Shown piece by piece: positions 46,926 to 55,534 of a stretch of DNA of 64,000 nucleotides. A program made the translations under genes and the position numbers. Under the pieces are notes generated by a model that did not search any database, was not told the DNA's origin, and saw only the letters and a program-made list of their open reading frames with translations. The first letter of the stretch is position 1. Every line of letters begins with the position of its first letter. Origin of the DNA: JADLHS01 sp020848635 (GTDB lineage: Bacteria; Verrucomicrobiota; Verrucomicrobiia; Limisphaerales; JADLHS01); assembly GCA_037044975.1 (NCBI GenBank), contig JBAOIL010000039.1, forward strand, positions 744,001 to 808,000. Reading direction: 5' to 3'.

Positions 46926-47432
46926 TCACGCCAACAACGCCATCTGTTTCGGGGTAAGCAGCCACGCAAGCGTGGCGCAACGGGCGTAACGAAGCTCCGC
47001 CGCGATCACCAGTTTGGCCAGCCCGCCTTTCTTCATGTCAATCGCCACTGCCGGTCCGCCGGAAATTAGCAGCGAGATTACCTGGCTCAGATCAGGTTCG
47101 TGTCCCACCAACAAAACATTCTCCGGCCCCGGCCGCAGCTGATACACGTAACGAATCAGCGCCTTGGGGTCGCCGCCGCAGGCCAGTTCATCGCATAATT
47201 TCAACCGCTTCCGCAAACCCAGTTTCGCCGCCACGATCTCGGCGGTTTGGGACGCGCGCAGATACGGGCTGGACAAAATCCAATCAAACGAGAGCTCCAA
47301 TGTTTCCAAGGCCGCGCACGCCAACCCGATGCGCTCCTCACCTTTCAACACAAGCGGACGAAGCGAATCATCCGGGAATTTCTGCTGGTCACGCTCGGCT
47401 GCCAGACCGTGGCGTAAGAGATAGAGGTTCAT
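46926..47432 (-). CDS. sixA: SixA-like phosphohistidine phosphatase
   Basis: 168 residues of the histidine phosphatase superfamily: catalytic RHG in MNLYLLRHGLAAERDQQKF, SSPYLRASQTAEIVA and the second His in NVLLVGHEPDLSQVISLLIS. SixA removes phosphate from His of phosphotransfer (HPt) domains; close relatives in CHAD/PPK neighbourhoods may have other substrates. The gene is convergent with the SNF2 gene (about 10 bases) and lies in the same direction as the CHAD and ppk genes, suggesting a phosphate-related cluster. Confidence 0.88.
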   Translation of the reverse strand: MNLYLLRHGLAAERDQQKFPDDSLRPLVLKGEERIGLACAALETLELSFDWILSSPYLRASQTAEIVAAKLGLRKRLKLCDELACGGDPKALIRYVYQLRPGPENVLLVGHEPDLSQVISLLISGGPAVAIDMKKGGLAKLVIAAELRYARCATLAWLLTPKQMALLA

Positions 47433-47499
47433 TGTTGTGTCATTCTATCACTACGGCGGGGCTAAGTGAAGTCGACGCCCACGAGCTTGTTCAGGCAGT

Positions 47500-47895
47500 T
47501 CAACGCGTCCTGGATTCCGATTCACCTTTTGGTGGGACACCGTTTGTTGCAGCACCTTCTTGCACAGCAGCCCCCTGAGAATTGCCAAGCTGCTCGAGCC
47601 ACAATGTTAGATTGCGTGTATCCGAATACCAGAACTCTAAGTAATAAAAAAGGATTCGGTTAAACACGCGGCTATTATCAGAACACCAGATGGTCGGCAT
47701 ATACAAAGTCATGAATGTTCCGTGTTGAATATGCCGCATCCGCATCAACCGGTAGCTAGGCCCTATCGAGAGCAGATACACCAACCCCATTACCAATGCA
47801 AACCACCATATTCTAGAATTATGGCTGCCTGTTTTCACGGTATGAAGCGGTGTTTCCTGGTGGTACGGCGCGGCAATAGTTTTTCCGGCGGCCAA
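47500..47895 (-). CDS. Hypothetical single-helix membrane protein
   Basis: Up to 131 residues; the start is uncertain because the frame overlaps the end of the CHAD gene by 61 bases. An internal ATG at 47790 (MGLVYLLSIGPSYRLMRMRH) would start at the membrane helix. The hydrophobic segment (WWFALVMGLVYLLSIGPSYR) is followed by MTLYMPTIWCSDNSRVFNRI, LFYYLEFWYSD. The pattern 'YLLSIGP..RL, Y.P..W...N, Y...W' recalls short hypothetical proteins of Planctomycetes and Verrucomicrobia. Base composition is A/T-richer than the neighbours. No function is assigned. Confidence 0.5.
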   Translation of the reverse strand: MAAGKTIAAPYHQETPLHTVKTGSHNSRIWWFALVMGLVYLLSIGPSYRLMRMRHIQHGTFMTLYMPTIWCSDNSRVFNRILFYYLEFWYSDTRNLTLWLEQLGNSQGAAVQEGAATNGVPPKGESESRTR

Positions 47896-48716
47896 AACAA
47901 CCAGAGCTTGGGGGCGGCGTCAATATAGCCGCGGATCACCCGCTCGCGCCGCCGCACAAACTCGGCCCGCAACCGTTGCGTGGCAGGGTCGTTTGCTTCC
48001 TCCGCTTTAATGAATTCAGCCAACGCGGCAAGCAGGACGTTCAAATCCTGAACCTCCCCCATCATCGCTTGATAGCGGCGCATGGCATTCCGGTGCTTGT
48101 CCGTCACGCCGGGCAGCAGCGGGGTCAACACTTCCACCATGTAACGAAACCGTTTGAACGCGATGCGCGTCCGGTGGATGCTTTTCGGGTCCGCCGCCTT
48201 CACGCGACGGCCAAGCCGCCCCACCCGCGCGAAGGCAAGCTGGATCGCGGCTTGGGCGCGCTTGAAGGTCGCAGCGGGCAGCGTGTGTTTCCGCTGACGA
48301 CGCAGCAGTGCTTGCAACGCAGCGATCCGCTTTCTGAGCCGCCGGGTTTTGATGTGCCTCACGGTCTGGCGGGCTTCGCGGGTAAAGCGGGCTTCACGCC
48401 GGCGCAGCCAGCGGTGGAATTGCTTTGCCGCTGGAAAAGTGCGCCGCAACGGCGCCACCATTCCCAGTTGCACCTGGGTGTCGCGCAAGTGGTCAAAGGC
48501 GGCCAGATGTTCCCTCAACGCCCGCCGGGGTTTCTTCAGTTCGCGCTCGGGAACAAACGCCGCCAGGAGCTCGAGCGTGGCCAGCAAGCGTCGGGTCTCA
48601 ACGCGCGAATCGTGGACTGTGCCCGAAGCAAACCTCCGCTGGCAGCGTTGCAACTGCTTGCGATACCGCCGCCATTGCCGGGGCAGCACGGCCATCAGAT
48701 GCCGCAATACATTCAC
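47835..48716 (-). CDS. CHAD domain protein
   Basis: 293 residues, strongly basic and helical, with the conserved histidine/arginine pattern of CHAD: VHDSRVETRRLLATLELLAA, LRDTQVQLGMVAPLRR, then SIHRTRIAFKRFRYMVEVLT and LGEVQDLNVLLAAL-like GEVQDLNVLLAALAEFIKAE. CHAD domains bind inorganic polyphosphate and sit on polyP granules. Its immediate downstream position to ppk1 (same strand, about 110 bases) supports that role here. No CYTH triphosphatase domain is attached. Confidence 0.92.
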   Translation of the reverse strand: MNVLRHLMAVLPRQWRRYRKQLQRCQRRFASGTVHDSRVETRRLLATLELLAAFVPERELKKPRRALREHLAAFDHLRDTQVQLGMVAPLRRTFPAAKQFHRWLRRREARFTREARQTVRHIKTRRLRKRIAALQALLRRQRKHTLPAATFKRAQAAIQLAFARVGRLGRRVKAADPKSIHRTRIAFKRFRYMVEVLTPLLPGVTDKHRNAMRRYQAMMGEVQDLNVLLAALAEFIKAEEANDPATQRLRAEFVRRRERVIRGYIDAAPKLWLFWPPEKLLPRRTTRKHRFIP

Positions 48717-48827
48717 ACGTTAAAAAAACGAAATCCCGCACTTACGTCCGCAAGCTACGGGAACTTCGACCAGGCTGTTTTTCATTTTGAAGCGGGAAGG
48801 ATTCGATCAGTGTGCGCCCGGAAACAC

Positions 48828-50993
48828 TCATTTCTTGTCCGTCACGAACGGCGGGCGGGCCAGTTCAACCCGGGGATAACGCGCGAGGTGTTTGGTGGAC
48901 GCTCCGCGCACCTTGGGGCCGGAAACCGCCTGCGCCATGAATTCCGTCTGGCTGCGACGCGCCGGGTCGAGGTCGGTTCGCGTCGCACGATGATACGTTC
49001 CATCGCCAAACAGGATCCGCGCCTTGGTGTTGTCCGCCAGGACGGTGGCCAGGATTTCATTGATGATGCGATCGCGCAACAGGCCGTCCAGGATGGGAAA
49101 GACCGTTTCAATCCGGCGAAACAGATTCCGTGGCAGCCAGTCGGCACTGCCGACAAAAACTTCCGGCTGGCAGGCGTTTTCAAAATAGTAAACCCGCGCG
49201 TGTTCCAGAAACCGATCCACAATGCTGCGCACCGTGATGTTCTCACTCAGGCCCGGAACTCCGGGCCGCAGGCAACACACGCCGCGCACGATCAGATCAA
49301 TCTGAACGCCCGCCTGGGAGGCACGATACAGGGCTTCGATGATTTCCCGCTCCGCCAGCGAATTGAGCTTGGCAATGATCCGCGCCGGCGAGCCGAGCCG
49401 GGCATGCTTGGCCTCGCGTTCGATGAGTTCCAGCAGCCGGCGATGCAGATCAAACGGCGCAACGACGAGCTGGCGCATGCCCTGAAACTGGCAGATGCCC
49501 GTGAGCAGGTTGAACAGGTTGGTCGCGTCCTCGCCGAAATCCGGGCGGCAGGTCAACAACCCGACATCGGTATAGAGCCGCGCGGTGGTGGGGTTGTAAT
49601 TGCCCGTCGCCAGATGAACGTAGCGCCGGATCTCCGCGCCTTCCCGCCGCACGACCAGCGTGATCTTCGCGTGCAGCTTGTATCCCACCAGGCCGTAAAC
49701 CACATGCACGCCGTTCTCTTCGAGCCGCCGCGCCCACTGGATGTTGTTCGCCTCGTCAAAGCGCGCCCGCAATTCCACCACGGCCGTCACCTGCTTGCCG
49801 TTCTTCACCGCATCCATCAGGGCACCGACGATGCGCTCGTCGCCGCCGGTCCGATACAGCGTCATCTTGATCGCCAAGACCTCACGATCCTGGGCAGCCG
49901 TCCTCAGGAAGCGCACCACGCTGTCGAAATGTTCGTAGGGATGATGCAGCAAAATGTCCCGCTCGCAAATGGCGGCAAACAAGTCCTCCCGCCCGCGTAA
50001 AACCAGCGGTTCCGGCGCCACAAACGGCGCATCGCGCAACTCCGGCGAATGGTCTCCCTGATAGAGCATCATCATGCGGGTGGGATTGAGCGGGCCATCA
50101 ATCAGGTACAGATCGTCCGGCGTCAATCGCAGCGTCTTCAACAGCGCGTCGCGGATGGGTGCAGGGCAGCCATGATCCACCTCCAAACGCACCGCGTCGC
50201 CGCGCCGACGGTTGTGCAGTTCCGCTTCCACGGCCTTGAGCAGGTTGCTCTCCTCCTCCTCGTCAATGTAAAGCTCGCTGTTGCGCGTGACGCGAAAGGG
50301 CCACCAACCGAGAATGGTGGTGCCCGGAAATACGTCCGCGAGAAAATGCCCGATCAGGTCGCCGAGATAAATGTAATCGCGCCGGCCATCCTGGCGGGGC
50401 AGTTGCACCAGCCGCGGGAGGATGGCGGGCAATTGCACCACGGCCATGTGTTTATGCGTTTCCCCATTCTTCCGCAGTTCCAACCGCACGATGAGATTGA
50501 GCGACTTGTTGAGCAGTTGCGGAAACGGATGGGCGGGATCAATCGCCAACGGCGTCAACACCGGCCGCACCTGCTGCCAGTAAAACACCTCCAGCCAGGT
50601 CTGATCCGCCCGGCCCAACTCCGCCACGGACAGCAGGCGAATGCGCTGCGCGGTCAATGCCGGCTGCAATTCGTCCCGCCAGCAGGCGTATTGGGCGGTA
50701 ATCATCTGGCGCACACGCCGAATGACAGCCCGCAAGGTTTCCGAGGGCGTCAAGCCGTCGAGACTGCGCTCGGCCTGCCCGCTCTCGATCTCCTGTTTCA
50801 GCCGCGCCACGCGTACCTCGAAGAACTCGTCGAGGTTCGAGCTCACGATGGTAAAAAACTTCAGGCGTTCGAGCAACGGATTGGCTGCATCCCGCGCCTC
50901 GTCCAGGACGCGCTGGTTAAACTCCAGCCAGCTCAACTCGCGGTTGAGGAAATGCTTGGGACTAAAGGCCGATTCGTTCGCTCCACTTGCCAT
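48828..50993 (-). CDS. ppk1: Polyphosphate kinase 1
   Basis: 721 residues from ATG 50993 (MASGANESAFSPKHFLNREL), preferred to a start at 51065. PPK1 features: N-terminal FLNRELSWLEFNQRVLDEAR, SSNLDEFFEVRVARLKQ, the autophosphorylated His at about 441 in VGYKLHAKITLVVRREGAEI, LATGNYNPTTARLYTDVGLL and the second essential His at about 597 in SIVDRFLEHARVYYFENA. It reversibly polymerises the gamma-phosphate of ATP to polyphosphate. Upstream of a CHAD protein and SixA, and near phosphate transport and pyrophosphatase genes. Confidence 0.96.
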   Translation of the reverse strand: MASGANESAFSPKHFLNRELSWLEFNQRVLDEARDAANPLLERLKFFTIVSSNLDEFFEVRVARLKQEIESGQAERSLDGLTPSETLRAVIRRVRQMITAQYACWRDELQPALTAQRIRLLSVAELGRADQTWLEVFYWQQVRPVLTPLAIDPAHPFPQLLNKSLNLIVRLELRKNGETHKHMAVVQLPAILPRLVQLPRQDGRRDYIYLGDLIGHFLADVFPGTTILGWWPFRVTRNSELYIDEEEESNLLKAVEAELHNRRRGDAVRLEVDHGCPAPIRDALLKTLRLTPDDLYLIDGPLNPTRMMMLYQGDHSPELRDAPFVAPEPLVLRGREDLFAAICERDILLHHPYEHFDSVVRFLRTAAQDREVLAIKMTLYRTGGDERIVGALMDAVKNGKQVTAVVELRARFDEANNIQWARRLEENGVHVVYGLVGYKLHAKITLVVRREGAEIRRYVHLATGNYNPTTARLYTDVGLLTCRPDFGEDATNLFNLLTGICQFQGMRQLVVAPFDLHRRLLELIEREAKHARLGSPARIIAKLNSLAEREIIEALYRASQAGVQIDLIVRGVCCLRPGVPGLSENITVRSIVDRFLEHARVYYFENACQPEVFVGSADWLPRNLFRRIETVFPILDGLLRDRIINEILATVLADNTKARILFGDGTYHRATRTDLDPARRSQTEFMAQAVSGPKVRGASTKHLARYPRVELARPPFVTDKK

Positions 50994-51177
50994 TCGGAGC
51001 GGGAGAATGGACGAAGGTCCGGCTTTCTGGAAGCCGGAAAATGTGACGAAGCGGTCACAAACCATTAACCTGTGCAGAGCCCCCCGTTTCCAAGGGAGCG
51101 GAAATCACCTTTGCCGTGTCAAAAACCCGCCCAGCAACGGGGTGGGATTGAGCGCCGACTGAATTTCGTTCCAGGCA

Positions 51178-51205
51178 GAACGCGCCGGTTGGCACCGGCG
51201 CGTTC
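51178..51205 (-). terminator. Strong G/C hairpin after the PEP-CTERM gene
   Basis: GAACGCGCCGG (51178-51188) and CCGGCGCGTTC (51195-51205) form a perfect eleven-base-pair stem with loop TTGGCA, about 30 bases beyond the stop of the minus-strand PEP-CTERM gene. There is no following T run, so termination may need Rho, or the hairpin may protect the transcript end. Confidence 0.6.
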
Positions 51206-51236
51206 GTTGCCAACACCACCAACTACCAATCCGACA

Positions 51237-51999
51237 TTACTGGCGCGCAACCAAACGCTGCCGGAAATGCAAACCTATCAAACCGAGCGCGCCAAGCGCG
51301 AGCACCGAGGGTTCCGGCACCGCGGTGCCGGAGATATTCACCATGTCAAACCGCCAGGTTCCACCAGCCGCGTAAGTTGTTTGCGAAGCCACGTACGCGT
51401 CGGCCCCGCCGGAAACCGCACTGGACTCGAAGGCGGCGACAATGCGCACCCCGAAGTCGGCATTGTTATTTGCGCCGAGGATCGAGGAGAAATCCACCGT
51501 GCGGGTGTTAAACCAGGTATCGCCCGCTGCGCCACTGAAAAAGGCAAACGGCGTCCAATCGGTTCCGCCGTTAATGGTGTAGAGCACGCCCTCATACCGG
51601 CTGGAGGTGTTGGAATGACGAACATCAAATGTCAGTTGAATATCCTGACGACCCACGGTGCTAACCAGGAACTGCACCCCAGCGGTCAAATTGGCGCTGG
51701 TGGCGCTGGGATATGTCGTGGTCTGCCAACCGTAATTCTGCGGCGTGGTGGTGACCGGATCACTGGACCCGCCATTGGACGTCCCGCTGCCGAAGCTGGC
51801 CGCCCCGGTGGTGCCGCCAACCAGCGCCGCGCGGCCTGTCCCGATGGACGCCGCGGGCGCCGTGCGCTCTGCCGGGGACCGTGGTGGCGCTCGCGCCATT
51901 GAAATCCCATAAGGAAATCGTGGTTTGCCCCTGGCTGGAGATCAGCCCAACGGCGAGGAACGCAGCCATAGCGGTTAGAATACGTTTAGTTGTTTTCAT
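51237..51999 (-). CDS. PEP-CTERM sorting-signal protein (frameshifted)
   Basis: The first frame gives a signal peptide (MKTTKRILTAMAAFLAVGLI) and LWDFNGASATTVP. The second frame, after one extra base in the G run at 51874-51877, gives AERTAPAASIGTGRAALVGG, a beta-sandwich-like body (YEGVLYTINGGTDWTPFAFF) and the tail VPEPSVLALGALGLIGLHFR ending RLVARQ. The restored product has about 253 residues. The WDFNG opening and PEP-CTERM tail are common in verrucomicrobial exported proteins anchored through exosortase processing. The role is unknown. Confidence 0.82.
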
Positions 52000-52836
52000 G
52001 ATTATTACTTTCTCGTTTAGGGTTGCGGTTAACTGGAGACCTTTGGGTCACCATCGAAATCATCATCCGCCGGTTGGGTTAGTTTGGCAACCGCCCGGTG
52101 CTCAATTCAGTTGGGGTTGGCTGCTGGATTAGCGGTCCAGTGAGGTGATCCGCCATGTAATTTCCGGGTTTGAGGCCAGACGCACATCGGAACGACAAAG
52201 CTTTCCATTTGGATGACGGGGACTTCCGAACGAAAGCTCGGGAACTTGCGTCACTTCGGCATCGACCTGGTTGCGAATCGGTGACAACCCCGAATTCCTT
52301 AATATGGCGGGGCTCAATTCACGATTTCGTAACCTATTCGTCCTTGGTTTGTCACACGATTTGCGTGAAGTGTGACCCGCATGCGCGTGGTCATTCCGGT
52401 TTCCAGCTTTTACGTACTTTCCTTCCTCACTTGTGTGACGAAGGCACGGGTGGGCCGCGGGCGAGTTTTATCGTGTGTCCCCGTGGCTCGCCCGTTCTAT
52501 TCCTTACCCAACGGACGACGGCAACCGGTGCGGATCGGGCTCAGACCCGAGAATTGGAACGATACAGAAACCCTCTACCCGCGGCCTTCAAGTGAAAACC
52601 AATCCCCAACCGTCTCAGATATTTCTTGCGTTGCTGGCCTACCGTGAACGCGGTCGCGACCGATCCGATTGGCTCCGGAACCGGATCGGCACGCCGGAGC
52701 GACAACCGGCCCGCGCGGCGCTCCACCGCAAACCTATTTCCTTTACCGAAGCACTTACCCGGCGGCCATGCGACGTCGCCGCGCCCCGGTTTTTTGATGG
52801 ACTTTGAGCGCCAATTTGGCAACTACTAACCCCGCG
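52000..52836. other. Long intergenic region upstream of the phosphate transport operon
   Basis: About 840 bases without an acceptable gene; frames seen here are short and unlike known proteins. It lies between the divergent PEP-CTERM gene and the DUF47-pit operon and holds the inverted repeat entered at 52351-52376. No clear promoter, Pho box or riboswitch could be assigned. Confidence 0.5.
52351..52376. promoter_or_regulatory. Inverted repeat GTCACAC..GTGTGAC, operator candidate
   Basis: GTCACAC (52351-52357) and GTGTGAC (52370-52376) form a perfect inverted repeat with 12 bases between arms. A third half-site GTGTGAC occurs at 52433-52439. The spacing suits a dimeric regulator. It is about 460 bases ahead of the DUF47 start, which is far, so its target is uncertain. 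Confidence 0.35.
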
Positions 52837-53466
52837 ATGTTTTCACTTCAACAACTCTTTGGCAAAGGCGACAAATTCTTCGATCTACTGGAAGCAGCAG
52901 CGCAGGAGGCGCACGAAAGCGTCCGCCTGACCAACGAGTTGATCAAATCGCCCCGTGACACCCAGAAGCTTGACGACCTCGTGCTCGCACGCCGCAAGGA
53001 AAAGAAGATTTCCGACCGGATCAGCGAGGAGTTGGTGCAGACGTTTGTCACCGGGCTGGAGCGGGAGGATATTGAGGCGCTCTCGCGAACCATTTACAAG
53101 ATTCCCAAGACCGCTGAGAAGCTCGCCGAACGCTTTCTGCTCGCCACCCCGCATTTACAGGGGGCGGAATTCACCCGCCAGGCCGAAATGATGACCCGGG
53201 CCACGGACGTCGTTCTGATGATGGTCCGGCATCTGCGCCAGTTGGACGACTTGGAACAGATCAAGGAGTTGAACGACAAGCTCCAATATGTCGAAGGCGA
53301 AGCCGACAAGCTCATGAACGAGCTGCTGCGCGATCTCTATAGCGGCAAGTTCGACGCGCTGCGCGCCATTGTCATCCGGGATCTCTATGAGTTGATCGAA
53401 AAGGTCGTGGACCGTTGCCGCGATGTCGGCAACGTGGTCATGAATATCGTGCTGAAGAACTCCTGA
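52837..53466 (+). CDS. DUF47 family PhoU-like protein
   Basis: 209 residues from ATG 52837 (MFSLQQLFGKGDKFFDLLEA); upstream frame to 52804 is not needed. It is all-helical with PhoU-like repeats: FDLLEAAAQEAHESVRLTNE, ARRKEKKISDRISEELVQTF, LEREDIEALSRTIYKIPKTA and VEGEADKLMNELLRDLYSGK, IRDLYELIEKVVDRCRDVGN. DUF47 proteins are the regular partner of Pit phosphate transporters and are thought to control them. The pit gene starts 12 bases after the stop. Confidence 0.92.
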   Translation: MFSLQQLFGKGDKFFDLLEAAAQEAHESVRLTNELIKSPRDTQKLDDLVLARRKEKKISDRISEELVQTFVTGLEREDIEALSRTIYKIPKTAEKLAERFLLATPHLQGAEFTRQAEMMTRATDVVLMMVRHLRQLDDLEQIKELNDKLQYVEGEADKLMNELLRDLYSGKFDALRAIVIRDLYELIEKVVDRCRDVGNVVMNIVLKNS

Positions 53467-53478
53467 GCCGCCCGCGCG

Positions 53479-54573
53479 ATGATTCTCATTTTCACCGTCA
53501 TCCTTGTGGCGCTGGTGTTTGAGTACATCAACGGCTTTCACGACACGGCCAATTCCATCGCCACGGTTGTTTCCACGAAAGTGCTGACCCCGCGTCAGGC
53601 GATTTTGATGGCGGCGACCACGAATCTGATCGGCGCACTGTGGGGCACGGCGGTCGCCAAGACCATCGCCTCCGGTCTGGTGGACGCAAGGATAGTGACT
53701 TCAGAAATCCTGATCTGCGCGCTGCTGGGGGCCGTGGTTTGGAATCTCATCACTTGGTGGTTGGGCTTGCCGTCCAGTTCCTCGCACGCGCTGGTGGGCG
53801 GGCTGTGTGGTGCTTGTCTCGCGGCCGCGCACAACAAATGGAGCGTCATCGTCTGGAGCATTCCCGGCAAAGAACACTGGTGGGAAGGCAAAGGCATTCT
53901 CTGGAAAGTCGTTCTGCCGATGGTCACTTCGCCGGTGATGGGCTTTGTCGTTGGCTTTTTCTTCATGGGCCTGCTCTATTTCCTCCTGCGCAATTGGCGG
54001 CCAGTGAAGGTCAATCGCGTCTTCGGCAAATTGCAGTTGTTCAGCGCGGCCTACATGGGCTTCAGTCACGGCACCAACGACGCCCAAAAGACCATGGGCA
54101 TCATCGCGCTGGCCCTCGTGGCCGCGACCACGACGGGAGTATTCCACGACTTGCCGGGCTGGCTCGCCTTCCTGCACACGCCGGAGCCGACGGCTGGCAA
54201 GCCATTGGAGATTGCCGTCTGGATCAAAGTCGTCTGCGCGTTAACCATGGCGGCAGGGACGGCGGCGGGCGGCTGGCGCATCATCCGCACGCTCGGTCAC
54301 AAGATGGTGAAACTCCATCCGGTGCATGGTTTCGCAGCCGAAGCCACGGGCGCGACCGTCCTGCTCGCCGCCGCACATTTTGGAATGCCCGTTTCCACCA
54401 CGCACGCCATTACGACTTCCATCATGGGGGTTGGCTGCGCGAAAGGGTTTAATGCCCTGAAGTTCAACGTGGTTGAACGGATTCTGTGGGCGTGGGTGCT
54501 GACGATTCCAGCCAGCGGCTTGGTGGCCTATGGTTTGGTCTGCGCCGCCCGGGCGCTGGGGATGCTGGCTTAA
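53479..54573 (+). CDS. pit: Low-affinity inorganic phosphate transporter Pit
   Basis: 364 residues with about ten membrane helices and the two inverted PiT signatures: FEYINGFHDTANSIATVVST near the start and MGFSHGTNDAQKTMGIIALA in the middle. Also SSSHALVGGLCGACLAA and a matching second half VSTTHAITTSIMGVGCAKGF. PiT proteins import metal-phosphate with protons or sodium across the inner membrane. Cotranscribed with the DUF47 gene. It supplies phosphate in a neighbourhood that also has PPK1 and pyrophosphatase. Confidence 0.95.
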   Translation: MILIFTVILVALVFEYINGFHDTANSIATVVSTKVLTPRQAILMAATTNLIGALWGTAVAKTIASGLVDARIVTSEILICALLGAVVWNLITWWLGLPSSSSHALVGGLCGACLAAAHNKWSVIVWSIPGKEHWWEGKGILWKVVLPMVTSPVMGFVVGFFFMGLLYFLLRNWRPVKVNRVFGKLQLFSAAYMGFSHGTNDAQKTMGIIALALVAATTTGVFHDLPGWLAFLHTPEPTAGKPLEIAVWIKVVCALTMAAGTAAGGWRIIRTLGHKMVKLHPVHGFAAEATGATVLLAAAHFGMPVSTTHAITTSIMGVGCAKGFNALKFNVVERILWAWVLTIPASGLVAYGLVCAARALGMLA

Positions 54574-54610
54574 GTGGCCCGATGAAGCCGAGCCGGCTAG
54601 CCGGCGGATT

Positions 54611-55411
54611 TCAAGCCTCGCCCAAGACCATCGTGTGGCGAGGCGGCGCCGCCGGCTCCACCGGTTGACTGCCGCCCTTGGCCAGCGCCAGATAGAGCAA
54701 GGCCAACACGTTCGTACCCGGGAGAATTAACATGACCGTCACCAACGCGCCCTTGCCGCAGGCTTTGGAAATTTTCACACACCATACAATGTGCGCCACC
54801 ACCCCCACGAATGGGATCAGGAAGGCCACAAACCACCAGGCGGACATCTTGGCGGCGCGCAGCAGCGGAAACATTTGCAACACTGGAATCCAAATCAATA
54901 GCCCCGCCTTGCTGCCCGCATTTTGGCAGATCAATTTCATGCAGGCACAGAAGAGCAGGTAAAGGAACAACGCCCCGGCCAGGATGCCGAGCAAAAGGTT
55001 TGGGCTGGGTCGCACCCGTGAAATCAAGTCCAGCACTTCCGCTTCCGAAGGAGCTTCCAAATGCGCCTCCGCCAGCTTGCCCTTCACCGAGGCCAGGGCG
55101 GCGGCCATCTTTCCGGGATTTGCGCCGGCGGTTTCCGCTTCGGATGACTCCCCCCCTGGCTTGAGGAGGCGGAGGGTCGCACTATCCAAGGTGCTGATTT
55201 TTATATTCCCAAAACCCCGGGCGTGTTTGATGAAAAGGTCAGTTTCGGTCTGCGCATAGACTGTCACGTTCGTAAAAACATCTGTCCCACTCTTGAGCGT
55301 GGCCAGTTCAATCTCCGCCGCCGGAAGGTGGGCAACCGCCAGCCAGGCCGCGCAGACCCCCGCCAATCTCCAGGCGCCCGCCCGCCAACTGTGTCGTGTT
55401 CGTGTGTTCAT
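54611..55411 (-). CDS. DUF5684-like membrane protein with N-terminal verrucomicrobial module
   Basis: 266 residues: signal peptide (RLAGVCAAWLAVAHLPAAEI), then the module LKSGTDVFTNVTVYAQTETD, IKHARGFGNIKISTLDSATL at about 38-80, a linker, and four membrane helices from about 135 (LLLGILAGALFLYLLFCACM, GLLIWIPVLQMFPLLRAAKM, WWFVAFLIPFVGVVAHIVWC, ALVTVMLILPGTNVLALLYL). The C-terminal half looks like DUF5684, a membrane domain of unknown function often joined to other parts. The module is also found in the thioredoxin-like protein at 22769-23593. It is convergent with pit. Confidence 0.75.
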   Translation of the reverse strand: MNTRTRHSWRAGAWRLAGVCAAWLAVAHLPAAEIELATLKSGTDVFTNVTVYAQTETDLFIKHARGFGNIKISTLDSATLRLLKPGGESSEAETAGANPGKMAAALASVKGKLAEAHLEAPSEAEVLDLISRVRPSPNLLLGILAGALFLYLLFCACMKLICQNAGSKAGLLIWIPVLQMFPLLRAAKMSAWWFVAFLIPFVGVVAHIVWCVKISKACGKGALVTVMLILPGTNVLALLYLALAKGGSQPVEPAAPPRHTMVLGEA

Positions 55412-55534
55412 TCGTTAGCCGACTCGCCGGCGGCATTCTTGGGCGAACACCAGCCAATCCGAGCAACGCACGAATTGCACGAAACATGCCACCCCATCAG
55501 CCGAAACGCGCGGAGACCCCGGCCCCACCAGTGC

